DNA of 64,000 nt from Streptomyces sp. CB01373 (GTDB lineage Bacteria; Actinomycetota; Actinomycetes; Streptomycetales; Streptomycetaceae). The translations under genes and the position numbers were made by a program. The first letter of the stretch is position 1. Each line of letters starts with the position of its first letter. The notes below the pieces were generated by a model, which was given only the letters and a program-made list of their open reading frames with translations, was not told the DNA's origin and searched no databases. Shown here piece by piece: positions 26,163-34,211 of the stretch. The stretch is taken from the NCBI RefSeq assembly GCF_002803075.1, contig NZ_NNBK01000025.1, positions 38,248-102,247 on the forward strand, in the 5' to 3' direction.

Positions 26163-26812
26163 CTAACGCTGTGCCGGGATCAGTGGGCCGTCTGGTGCCG
26201 GCTTGTTGATCCAGGCTGCTGCGGGGACCTTCGGGGGCTCCGGTGGCATGCGGACGAAGCGTTCGGGGTGCTTCGCGTAGACCGCCTGGAGGACGTCGGC
26301 ACGCATCTCGCGGAGCTGTTCGGCGAGGCCGAAGTGCACGTCGTAGGGCGTGTGCAGGCCGATCCCGGATTGCCGGTGTTCCTCGTTGTACCAGGTGAAG
26401 AACTGGGTGCACCATGCCCGGGCGTCCTCAAGGGATCCGAAACGCTCGGGAAAGTCGTGCCGGTATTTCAGGGTCTTGTACTGGCTCTCGCTGTACGGGT
26501 TGTCGTTCGACGTCTTCGGCCGCGAATGTGACTTGGTGACGCCGAGGCCGGCCATCATCTGGGCGACGTTCTGCGCGACCATCGGGGACCCGCGGTCCGA
26601 GTGGATCGTCAACTGACCTGGTTGGATGCTGTACTTGGCGATCGTCTCGGACAGGGACCGCTCGGCGAGGTCCTTGTTCTCCCGGTCGGCGATCATCCAG
26701 CCGACCGTGTAGCGGCGCATGCCTGGACGCGTCCGACCAGCCCGGTGAGCTCTTCGAGGGCCTGGTCGCGGGCGGTAGTGAACGCCACGGCCGCGGACCG
26801 GGCCCCGGTCAC
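26163..26812 (-). pseudogene. IS3 orfB transposase with internal deletion
   Basis: The N-terminal piece begins at GTG 26812, overlapping the orfA stop (VTGARSAAVAFTTARDQAL), and runs to about 26725. It then joins out of frame to a C-terminal piece from 26720 (RRYTVGWMIADRENK, IHSDRGSPMVAQNVAQMM, NDNPYSESQYKTLKY). The second aspartate (HSDRGS) and the glutamate region are present, but the segment with the first aspartate is missing. Roughly 300-350 bp were lost compared with full orfB genes. Confidence 0.8.
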
Positions 26813-27222
26813 TGGTCCTTCTCGCCTTTCTGGTTCGGGGCGCTGTCCGTGGCGAACTGGTCGAGCAGCGCGGAGAGTTTTCCCTGGACCTCGATGACCG
26901 TGCGGGCGTTCGCGAGGTCGGCCTCCAGGCGGGCCTTCTCCGCCTTCAGCTTCGCGATCTCCCTGTCCCGCGGGTCCGCCTTCGGCCGTCCGGCCGGCGC
27001 GGCGAGCGCGTCCAGGGCGCCCTTGTCCCGCTGCTGCCGCCACGTCGTGATCAACGACGAGTACATCCCCTCCCGCCGCAGCAGGGCACCCTTGCCCTTC
27101 TTGTCCAACGACTCGTACTCGGCGAGGATCCTCGCCTTGTACTCCGCGGTATACCGGCGCGGACCGGTTGAACGGGCTTCCACCTGCGGATCAGGGGTCC
27201 CGTGGTCATTCGTGCTGGCCAC
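26809..27222 (-). CDS. IS3-family orfA (HTH protein of the element)
   Basis: About 137 residues from GTG 27222 behind AAGGAG. Contains the HTH RRYTAEYKARILAEYESLDK ... LLRREGMYSSLITTWRQQRDKG and a leucine-zipper-like coiled coil REIAKLKAEKARLEADLANA. In intact elements orfA and orfB products combine to give the transposase. Here orfA is complete but its partner is not. Confidence 0.85.
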   Translation of the reverse strand: MASTNDHGTPDPQVEARSTGPRRYTAEYKARILAEYESLDKKGKGALLRREGMYSSLITTWRQQRDKGALDALAAPAGRPKADPRDREIAKLKAEKARLEADLANARTVIEVQGKLSALLDQFATDSAPNQKGEKDQ

Positions 27223-27292
27223 CCGGGCACTACTCCTTCTCCGCCCTCGACGCAATGAATCATCCAGTATGCCTGACTCGACCTACTTTGAC

Positions 27293-27598
27293 AGGGAGGG
27301 CCTGTCTGATGGTCAGCTCGCCCCTCGGGAAGTTCACGTCCTCCCAGCTCACGTACCCCGGCTCGACGCTGACCTGTGGACGGCGAGCCTCTATGCGGTC
27401 AGCTTCCTCCCCGTCCAGTTGCATGCGCATTATTTCAACCTGCTCGTCAGCGGCAGCGGCTTGACGCTGCGCCGAAGCGGCGGAGTCCTCGGCGAGGAGC
27501 GCCTGCCGTTTGGCGATCCGGGTCTGCCATACCGCGATGCCAGCGGCTGCGGCGCTGATGACAGCACCACCGATTGCGACTCCTGCTTCCGTGTCCAC
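27293..27598 (-). pseudogene. Hypothetical membrane-anchored coiled-coil protein, cut by the IS3 end
   Basis: From GTG 27598 (GAGGGAG upstream): a single membrane helix VAIGGAVISAAAAGIAVWQT, then a helical stretch AKRQALLAEDSAASAQRQAA and DEQVEIMRMQLDGEE, then VEPGYVSWEDVNFPRGELT. The frame crosses the IS terminus at 27293 and ends within it at 27260, so the last ~11 residues come from the element. Function unknown. Confidence 0.55.
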
Positions 27599-27639
27599 GC
27601 CTGCTCCCTCGATTGTTGGCACCGGGCGTCACCGTAGCG

Positions 27640-28110
27640 GTGCTGGTCCCCGAGGCAGCACCCGCCGATTCTCACAGTTGTCGCGAATGATCTGCGTGGA
27701 AGCCTTGTGGTGCCAGTCCCGGCGGCGGTCCGCCACCCTGGCATGCTGGCGTGCGACCTTGATACGGGCCTTGGCCCGGTTCTTCGATCCCTTGGTTTTG
27801 CGGGACAGGTCCCGCTGGAGGCGCTTGAGTTTCTTTTCCGCCCGGCGCAGGAAGCGGGGGCTGTCGATCTTCCGGCCGTCGGACAGGACGGCGAAGGCGG
27901 ACAGGCCCAGGTCGATCCCGGCGTCGGGTTCCAGGCCGGGGAGGATGTCCGGCTCGGTGTTACCGACGAAGCTGAGGAAGTACCGGCCGCAGCTGTCCTT
28001 GGTGACGGTCAGGGACGTGGGTGCGGCCGGCAGCCGACGGGACCATTCGACCTTGAGGCGCCCGACCTTGGCCAGGTGCGAGTCCCGGTAACCGGCACAG
28101 TCGTACCACT
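27640..28110 (-). pseudogene. TnpB-like (IS200/IS605-type) fragment
   Basis: The middle of a TnpB nuclease: HLAKVGRLKVEWSRRLP, TKDSCGRYFLSFVG, the RuvC-I aspartate in AGIDLGLSAFAVLSDG, then RFLRRAEKKLKRLQRDLSRK and WHHKASTQIIRDN. The zinc finger and the later RuvC residues are absent, as is the N-terminal part. No tnpA is adjacent. It abuts the stop of the GNAT gene (28113). Any omegaRNA would be expected downstream of tnpB, but the 3' end is gone. Confidence 0.75.
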
Positions 28111-28112
28111 GA

Positions 28113-28643
28113 CTACAGAGTGATCCAGTAGCGGCGCTTGATGCCCGCGTTGGTTGTGCGGACATCTTCCAGGACACCACCGTTGCGTTCGATGCTGCGT
28201 GCCGACCCGATGTTGTCGTCGTCGCAAGTGACGAGGACTCGATCCAGGCCGAGTGCACGGGCCTCGGGTAGAACCGCCCCGAGAGCCCACGTTGCCAGGC
28301 CGCGTCTCCGGAAGGAGGGGCGGATGCTGTACCCGATGTGCCCGCCGACGTCGAGCAGAAAGGCGTTCAGGTAGTGCCGCAGATCAATGGCTCCCAGGTA
28401 GTTGTCGCCCTCGACGATCCACCAATGGGTGGCATGGACGCGCCCTTCTCCCACGGCAGCTGACCTGTCCGACTGCTGTTGCAGTCGTTCGACCCACTCC
28501 GAGAAAACCCCGGGGCTGTCGAGGTCGGCATCAGACGCGAGACGCAGGCCTGTCCCGTCCTGGTGGGCGCCTGGAGGCCACTCGTCACGCGCTGCGAGCC
28601 ATGAGGATTGCAACTGGCTTGTGGGTGCGCTCAGTTCAGCCAT
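28113..28643 (-). CDS. GNAT family N-acetyltransferase
   Basis: 176 residues from ATG 28643. Acetyl-CoA binding region A is IRPSFRRRGLATWALGAVLPEA, followed by LDRVLVTCDDDNIGSARSIERNGG, typical of the GNAT fold (V-R-P-x-x-R-x-x-G-x-A). Ends RRYWITL. The acceptor substrate is unknown. It stands alone between mobile-element fragments. Confidence 0.9.
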   Translation of the reverse strand: MAELSAPTSQLQSSWLAARDEWPPGAHQDGTGLRLASDADLDSPGVFSEWVERLQQQSDRSAAVGEGRVHATHWWIVEGDNYLGAIDLRHYLNAFLLDVGGHIGYSIRPSFRRRGLATWALGAVLPEARALGLDRVLVTCDDDNIGSARSIERNGGVLEDVRTTNAGIKRRYWITL

Positions 28644-28766
28644 GCGGCCGACGCTAGCACTGCCGTTAGGGCCTGTTGTGAAAGTGGATCAAGGTTCGTG
28701 GATGGTCACGTCCCGCGCTGTACGACGGCGAGCAGCCGTGGGTCCAGACCAGCGCAAAAATCGTGA

Positions 28767-28990
28767 TCACGGAGGACGAACGGACTTCTCCATCTGCTTC
28801 CGCGCCGCCGACGGGATCCGGGTCTTGTGCGGGTGCGGGCACTTCGACCACCGCGACCGTGGATGCCCGCAGTGCTTGAAGAACGACTCCGCCGCCCGCT
28901 CCGAGGAGGAGATCGTCCAGGGCCGCCGGAACTGGATGGAGGGCACCCGGTTCGGCGGGGAGAAGGGGGTACGACGGTGCTCTGTCATCG
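28767..28990 (-). pseudogene. Possible tyrosine-integrase N-terminal remnant
   Basis: The minus frame 28767-29108 includes KHCGHPRSRWSKCPHPHKTR followed by IPSAARKQMEKS, which resembles the N-terminal SAM-like/arm-binding opening of actinobacterial tyrosine integrases (CG-PRW-KCPH...GKQ-EKS). It stops at 28767 with no catalytic domain. A weak call from one motif. The rest of 28644-29121 holds no recognisable gene. Confidence 0.35.
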
Positions 28991-29121
28991 GCCTCCGAGT
29001 TGCCGCCGGTTCCGCTGAAACCCTGTGGAAGGGTGCGTTGACCTGTGGAAGTCCCTTGCCCCCGACCGCTCGGGAAACGTCTCCGAATGAAGGGTCCGAC
29101 CGCTCCATTCCGTGCCTCGAG

Positions 29122-30549
29122 TCAGAGCGCCGGGGCGCTGGACCAGGGTCGGGCGGCCTCGATCGCTGCCGCCACGCGGAACACCGTGGTGTCGTCGTAG
29201 GTGCGCCCGACGACCTGCACCCCCGTCGGCACTCCGGTCGAGGCGAAACCGGACGGCACGCTCAGCACCGGGCAGCGGCTGGCGATGTTGAACGCCGTGG
29301 TCATCGCGGCTTCCAGGTAGAAGTCCAGCTCGACGCCATTGATCACGACCTTGGTCGAGAGGTGGTCGTCGTCCGCCTTGAGCGCCGGGATGGCCGTGGT
29401 CGGGCACAACAGCACGTCGTAGCGGTCCAGCAGGGCACCGAGAGTCGTCTGCACGTCGGCCTCTGCCGTGAGGCCCTGCAGGAAACTGCCGGGCTCGCGG
29501 ACGGCCTCGGCGGCCCGTTGGGCGAAGTCGAGCGCGTACGTGGTGAGTTGGTCGCCGTGCTCGGCGGCCACCGATCCGATGTAGGGGCCGAAGACGGAAC
29601 CGAAGTGGATCATCGATGCCCGCATCACGTCCGCCCGCATGATGGGGACCTCGACCTCCTCGACGACGGCCCCGGCCACACGCAGCGCCTCCGCGACCGC
29701 GCGGGTGTTGGCCTCGACCTCGGGATCGACCGGCCAGTCCCCGAGGGTGACCGAAAGCGCCACCCGCAGGCCTTCGGCGCCCTCGAACCTCTCGGGCAGG
29801 ACGAGTTTGGGCCGCAGCGAGACCGCGTCGAGCGGGTGGGGCCCCGCGATGACGTTCTCCAGCAGGGCGCAGTCGCCGACGGTGCGTGCCATCGGACCGT
29901 CGTGGCAGTACGTGTCGAGATTGAACGGCGTCATCGCCGGCACACGCCCGTACGGCGGCTTGAAGCCGACCGTGCCCGTGTACGAGGCGGGGATGCGGAT
30001 CGAGCCGCCGATGTCGGAGCCGGTCGCGAGCGTTGTCTCACCCGCCGCGAGCGCGGCGCCCGCGCCGCCCGAGGAGCCACCCGGAGTGAACTCCAGGTTC
30101 CACGGGTTGCGGGTGACGCCCCACAGCCGTGACTGTGTGAATCCGGCGCAGCTGAACTCGGGGGTCGTGGTCCGGGCGTGCACGATGCCGCCGGCGGCCT
30201 GGATCCGCTCGATGACCGGGTGCGTCTGCTCGGCGATCTCGTGCTGGAACGCCAGGGATCCGTCCGTGCTGCGGCGGCCCGCGATGGGCTGCTCCTCCTT
30301 CGTCGCGACGGCGAGACCCTCCAGGGCGCGGGGCGCCTCGCCTTTGCCCGCGTACCGTGCCTCGGCTTCGCGGGCGGCGGCGAGCGCCTCGTCGAAGGTC
30401 CGCTCGGCAAGGGCGTTGACCTTCGGCTCGACGGCTTCGGCGCGCGCGATGACCGCGGTCATCAGCTCGACCGGTGACAGGGAGCGGTCGTGGAACCGGC
30501 GCAGGGCCTCGGTGGCCGGCAGGTAGGCGAGGTCGGTGAGGTCGGTCAT
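29122..30549 (-). CDS. Amidase (amidase-signature family)
   Basis: 475 residues from ATG 30549. Catalytic triad positions are visible: Lys in VATKEEQPIAG, cis-Ser in GGSSGGAGAALAAGE and nucleophile Ser in GSDIGGSIRIP. Ends PWSSAPAL. It hydrolyses carboxamides to acid and ammonia; substrate unknown. It lies 29 bp after the last ABC ATPase gene in the same direction, so imported amide or peptide-like compounds are the obvious substrates. Confidence 0.95.
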   Translation of the reverse strand: MTDLTDLAYLPATEALRRFHDRSLSPVELMTAVIARAEAVEPKVNALAERTFDEALAAAREAEARYAGKGEAPRALEGLAVATKEEQPIAGRRSTDGSLAFQHEIAEQTHPVIERIQAAGGIVHARTTTPEFSCAGFTQSRLWGVTRNPWNLEFTPGGSSGGAGAALAAGETTLATGSDIGGSIRIPASYTGTVGFKPPYGRVPAMTPFNLDTYCHDGPMARTVGDCALLENVIAGPHPLDAVSLRPKLVLPERFEGAEGLRVALSVTLGDWPVDPEVEANTRAVAEALRVAGAVVEEVEVPIMRADVMRASMIHFGSVFGPYIGSVAAEHGDQLTTYALDFAQRAAEAVREPGSFLQGLTAEADVQTTLGALLDRYDVLLCPTTAIPALKADDDHLSTKVVINGVELDFYLEAAMTTAFNIASRCPVLSVPSGFASTGVPTGVQVVGRTYDDTTVFRVAAAIEAARPWSSAPAL

Positions 30550-30578
30550 GTGATGTCCTTCGGGAAGTGTCGGAAGGG

Positions 30579-31406
30579 TCAGGCAAGCGCGCGGCGGCCT
30601 GCGGAGATGCGGGCCGGATCCCATCCGGGCCGCGGGACGGAGTCGAGCAGGAGGCGGGTGTAGGGATGCTGGGGGCTGGTCAGGACGGACGTCGTGGGGC
30701 CGGATTCGACGATCCTTCCGTCCCTGAGCACGACCACCTCGTCGCTGATGTGCCGGACGACCGCGAGGTCGTGGCTGACGAAGAGGAAGCCGATGCCCTC
30801 GTTGCGCCGGATGTCGGCGAGCAGGTCGAGGATCTGCGCCTGGATGGATACATCGAGCGCGGCGACCGCCTCGTCGAGGATGAGCACCCGCGGCCGGGCC
30901 GCCAGTGCCCGGGCGATCGCAACGCGTTGACGCTGCCCTCCGGACAGCCGGCGGGGCAGCGCCGCGGCCTCACGCTCTCCCAGCCCCACCTGGTCGAGGA
31001 GTTCGGCAACCCGCCTGCGCCGCGCCGGCGCGTCCAGCGGGAAGTGCAGGCGCAGGACCTCCTCGAGGCACGCCCTCACGCTGATGCGCGGGTCGAGGGA
31101 GAGGTACGGGTCCTGGAACACCATCTGGATCTCGCGGGCGCGGGCCAGACGCTCGGCGCGGCCGCGGGCACGCGCGAAACGGTCGCGTCCGTTCAGCTGG
31201 ATGCTGCCGGCATCGGGTGTCTCGAGTCCGACGAGCATGCGCGCCGTGGTGGTCTTGCCGCATCCGGACTCGCCGACGATGCCGAGTGAGCCGCCCGGTC
31301 GCAGGGTGAAGGAGACGCCGTCGACCGCAGTGTGGCCGCCGAACTCCTTCCGTAGTCCGTCCACCACGAGACCGGACGCGCCGGTCTTCTCCGTCGCGGT
31401 ACTCAC
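30579..31406 (-). CDS. Oligopeptide/dipeptide ABC transporter ATPase (DppF type)
   Basis: 275 residues from GTG 31406, which overlaps the stop of the previous ATPase (GTGA). Walker A GESGCGKTTTARML, FQDPYLSLDPR, signature RLSGGQRQRVAIARAL, Walker B RVLILDEAVAALDVS, switch VSHDLAVVRHI, and the family tail QHPYTRLLLDSVP. Partner of the DppD-type ATPase upstream. Cytoplasmic face of the importer. Confidence 0.95.
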   Translation of the reverse strand: MSTATEKTGASGLVVDGLRKEFGGHTAVDGVSFTLRPGGSLGIVGESGCGKTTTARMLVGLETPDAGSIQLNGRDRFARARGRAERLARAREIQMVFQDPYLSLDPRISVRACLEEVLRLHFPLDAPARRRRVAELLDQVGLGEREAAALPRRLSGGQRQRVAIARALAARPRVLILDEAVAALDVSIQAQILDLLADIRRNEGIGFLFVSHDLAVVRHISDEVVVLRDGRIVESGPTTSVLTSPQHPYTRLLLDSVPRPGWDPARISAGRRALA

Positions 31407-32383
31407 AGCAGGATCCCTTCTTCGGCGCGCAGGCAGGCGGCCAGGCCCTCGCCGCCGTACTGCCGCAGGACGGGCTTGTCGACCGAGCAGCGCTCCTGCG
31501 CGTGCGCGCAGCGCGCCGCGAATGCGCATCCGGCCGGCGACTCGGCGAGCGAGACCGGGCGGCCGGGGATGGGCCGTGGTGGAGCGGCGTCGGGTTCGAT
31601 GCGGGGTGTGCACGCGAGGAGGCCGGCCGTGTACGGGTGGCGCGGGCGCTCGAACAGGTCACCGGCGGCCTGCGTCTCGACGATGCGCCCCGCGTACATG
31701 ACGTAGACGCGGTCGCAGATGGCCGAGGCCAGTTCCAGGTCGTGGGTGACGAAGAGCAGTCCCGTGCCGCGCTCTGCCTGCAGGCCGGTGAGGATTGCGA
31801 TGACCTCGGCCTGGGTCGTGACGTCCAGTGCGGTCGTCGGCTCGTCGGCGACGAGCAGTGAGGGCCGGCTTGCCAGTGCCGCCGCGATGACGACGCGCTG
31901 GAGCATGCCGCCGGAGAACTGGTGCGGGTAGCGCCGCAACGCGTCGCGCGGGTCGCGGATGCCCACGGCAGCGAGAAGTTCCTCGGCCTGGCTCGTCGCC
32001 GCCGCCGAGGGTACGCCGACGGCACGCATTTGCTCGGTGAGGAAGTCGCCGACGCGTCGCATCGGGTTGACCGAGGCACGTGGGTCCTGGAAGATCATCG
32101 AGACCTGACGGGTCCTCAGTTCCGTCAATCCGTTCCGGTCCAGCGTCAGTACGTCGCGGCCCGCCACTCGGACCTCGCCGTCCGTCCGCGCCGTTTCGGG
32201 CAGCAGCCCGAGCACGCTGCGGCAGGCGACCGATTTGCCGGAACCGGATTCACCGACCAGGCCGACGGTCTCACCCGCCTCCACGCGCAGGGACACGCCG
32301 TCCAGGATCGGCCGGGCCGCGCGCCCCTCGGGCAGCCGCACGGAGAGGTTGTCGATCTCCAGAAGAGACTGATGCACAGTCAT
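31403..32383 (-). CDS. Oligopeptide/dipeptide ABC transporter ATPase (DppD type)
   Basis: About 326 residues from ATG 32383; a GTG at 32392 overlapping the permease stop is an alternative. Walker A GESGSGKSVACRSVL, FQDPRASVNPMRRVGDFL, signature QFSGGMLQRVVIAAAL, Walker B LLVADEPTTALDV, and the C-terminal oligopeptide domain with cysteines (GCAFAARCAHAQERC) that can hold an iron-sulphur cluster in relatives. Coupled to the DppF-type gene. Confidence 0.95.
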   Translation of the reverse strand: MTVHQSLLEIDNLSVRLPEGRAARPILDGVSLRVEAGETVGLVGESGSGKSVACRSVLGLLPETARTDGEVRVAGRDVLTLDRNGLTELRTRQVSMIFQDPRASVNPMRRVGDFLTEQMRAVGVPSAAATSQAEELLAAVGIRDPRDALRRYPHQFSGGMLQRVVIAAALASRPSLLVADEPTTALDVTTQAEVIAILTGLQAERGTGLLFVTHDLELASAICDRVYVMYAGRIVETQAAGDLFERPRHPYTAGLLACTPRIEPDAAPPRPIPGRPVSLAESPAGCAFAARCAHAQERCSVDKPVLRQYGGEGLAACLRAEEGILL

Positions 32384-32388
32384 CCACC

Positions 32389-33261
32389 TCACCACTCCCG
32401 CTTCGCGACCCGGTCGGCGATGCCCTCGCCGACGATGCTGAACGCCACGACGGCGAGCACGATGCACACGGATGGCGCGAGCGCGGGAAGCAGCGCGCCC
32501 TGCAGCAGCGCGCCCTCACCCTCGTTGATCATCGCGCCCCAGTCGGCGGTCGGGGGTTGCACCCCGAAGCCGAGGAAGGAGAGCGCCGCGAGGTCCATCA
32601 GGGCGTACCCGAAGTTGATCGCCGACTGGGCGAGCACCGTCGGCGCGATGTTGGGCAGCAGGTGCCGGACGCAGATCGTCCAGCCCGACCAGCCCTGCAC
32701 GAGGTAGGACTCGATGTAGGGACGTGCCTTCTCCTGCCGGGCGATGCTGCGCACCAGGCGCCCCACGTACGGCGTGTACGCGACGGCCATGGCGACGACG
32801 GGCGCGGTCATGCCCGGGCCGGTGACCGCCACGAACATGATCGCCACAAGGAGTCCGGGGAAGGAGAACACCAGGTCCATCGACCGTGAGAGGACCGCGT
32901 CGGCCCAACCGCCGCGCCAGGCGGCCACGACGCCCACCAGGATGCCCAGCAGGGTCGACACCCCGACGACCAGGAGCGGTCCGAGCAGCCCGGAGCGCGC
33001 GCCGTACAACAGGCGCGACAGCACGTCGCGGCCCGACTGGTCGGCGCCCAGGACGTGGTCGACGCTGCTCCCGGCCAGGGTGGCCGGCAGGTCGAGGGCG
33101 TCGGGGTCGTACGGCGCGAGCAACGGTGCGAACACGGCGACGGCCACCAGCACACCCAGCAGCAGGACGGCCGCGGTGAACAGCGGCCCCTGCCCGAGCA
33201 CCCGCAGGCGGCGCAGACCGGGCCGCCGACGCAGTTCGGCGACGGGGACAGCGGTGGTCAT
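32389..33261 (-). CDS. Oligopeptide/dipeptide ABC transporter permease (DppC type)
   Basis: 290 residues from ATG 33261, overlapping the upstream permease stop by 4 bp. N-terminal FTAAVLLLGVLVAVAVFAPLLAPYDP, LGADQSGRDVLSRLLYGAR and the EAA-like loop QGWSGWTICVRHLLPNIAPTV are characteristic of DppC/OppC. Six membrane helices. Works with the DppB-type permease. Confidence 0.95.
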   Translation of the reverse strand: MTTAVPVAELRRRPGLRRLRVLGQGPLFTAAVLLLGVLVAVAVFAPLLAPYDPDALDLPATLAGSSVDHVLGADQSGRDVLSRLLYGARSGLLGPLLVVGVSTLLGILVGVVAAWRGGWADAVLSRSMDLVFSFPGLLVAIMFVAVTGPGMTAPVVAMAVAYTPYVGRLVRSIARQEKARPYIESYLVQGWSGWTICVRHLLPNIAPTVLAQSAINFGYALMDLAALSFLGFGVQPPTADWGAMINEGEGALLQGALLPALAPSVCIVLAVVAFSIVGEGIADRVAKREW

Positions 33262-34211
33262 GAGGCACCTCGCCGGGTCAGGGTCAGCCGGGGGTCGATG
33301 AGCGGCGCGAGGAGGTCCACGACCAGGTTCACCAGGACGAACGCCGCCACGGTGATCAGCGTGATCGCCTGTACGACGGGGAAGTCCTTGACCGTCACCG
33401 ACTGCACGAGCAGTGAGCCGACGCCGGACACGTTGAAGGCGGTCTCCACGATCGAGGTGCTCACCAGGAGTCCGGCCAGCATGGTGCCGCCGACGGTGAC
33501 GATCGGGCCCAGCGCGCTGCGCAGCACGTGCCGCCGCACCACGGCGCCCTCGGCGACGCCGCGGGAGCGCGCCACCTCCACGTGCTCGCGCCTCAGCTCG
33601 TCGAGCATCGAAGAGCGGGTCACCCGGGCCAGCAGCCCGGCGAGGGTCACCGCGAGGGCGAAGGCGGGCAGGGTCAGGTGGTAGAGCCGGTCAGCGAAAC
33701 CGCTGCCGGCGGCGCCGGGCCCGGGGAACCAGCCCAGCTGCACCGAGAACAGCGAGACCAGCACGATGGCGCTGACGAACGGCGGGGTCGCCGTGGCCAC
33801 GCCGGTGCACACGAGCACCACGCGGTCGACCACGCCGGGGCGCAGCGCGGCGAGGATGCCTGCGAGCACGCCGCCGAGGCAGGCCAGCACGGCCGAGTAC
33901 CCGATGAGGAGGGCCGTGCTCGGCAGGCGCGAGCCGATCAGGGATCCGACGTCGTGCCGGAACTGGACGGAGCGCCCGAAGTCGCCGTGCAGCACATTGC
34001 CGACCCACTTCAGGTACTGGGTGAAGAACGGGTCGTCGAGGTGGTACTGGGCGCGGATCGCGGCCTTGGTCTCCGGCGAGACGGGGTGGCCCTTGAGGAG
34101 GAAGGACACCGGGTCCCCCGGGGCCAGGTGCACCGCGCTGAAGACCAGGAAGGAGGTGATCAGCAGCACGGTCACCAGCCCCAGGAGCCGGCCGAGGAGG
34201 TAACGGGCCAT
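33258..34211 (-). CDS. Oligopeptide/dipeptide ABC transporter permease (DppB type)
   Basis: 317 residues from ATG 34211, which overlaps the binding-protein stop (ATGA). Begins ARYLLGRLLGLVTVLLITSF; contains HLAPGDPVSFLL, DDPFFTQYLKWVGNVLHGDFG and the loop ARSRGVAEGAVVRRHVLRSAL typical of DppB/OppB. Six membrane helices. Four-base overlaps run through this operon, indicating tight translational coupling. Confidence 0.95.
   Translation of the reverse strand: MARYLLGRLLGLVTVLLITSFLVFSAVHLAPGDPVSFLLKGHPVSPETKAAIRAQYHLDDPFFTQYLKWVGNVLHGDFGRSVQFRHDVGSLIGSRLPSTALLIGYSAVLACLGGVLAGILAALRPGVVDRVVLVCTGVATATPPFVSAIVLVSLFSVQLGWFPGPGAAGSGFADRLYHLTLPAFALAVTLAGLLARVTRSSMLDELRREHVEVARSRGVAEGAVVRRHVLRSALGPIVTVGGTMLAGLLVSTSIVETAFNVSGVGSLLVQSVTVKDFPVVQAITLITVAAFVLVNLVVDLLAPLIDPRLTLTRRGAS

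Larger units (their letters stand above)
26133..27293 (-). mobile_element. IS3-family element, internal-deletion derivative
   Basis: Terminal inverted repeats start TGTCAAAG at 26133 and end CTTTGACA at 27293, with a common CAGG further in, giving the TG...CA ends of the IS3 family. Inside are an intact orfA and an orfB that has lost its middle. The flanks (ACC left, GGG right) show no obvious target duplication, so the surroundings have been rearranged. It cannot transpose unaided. Confidence 0.8.

Noticed and set aside
28402..30132. 576-codon plus-strand ORF
   Set aside because: It is antisense to the GNAT and amidase genes; only the mirrored pattern of those genes is seen.
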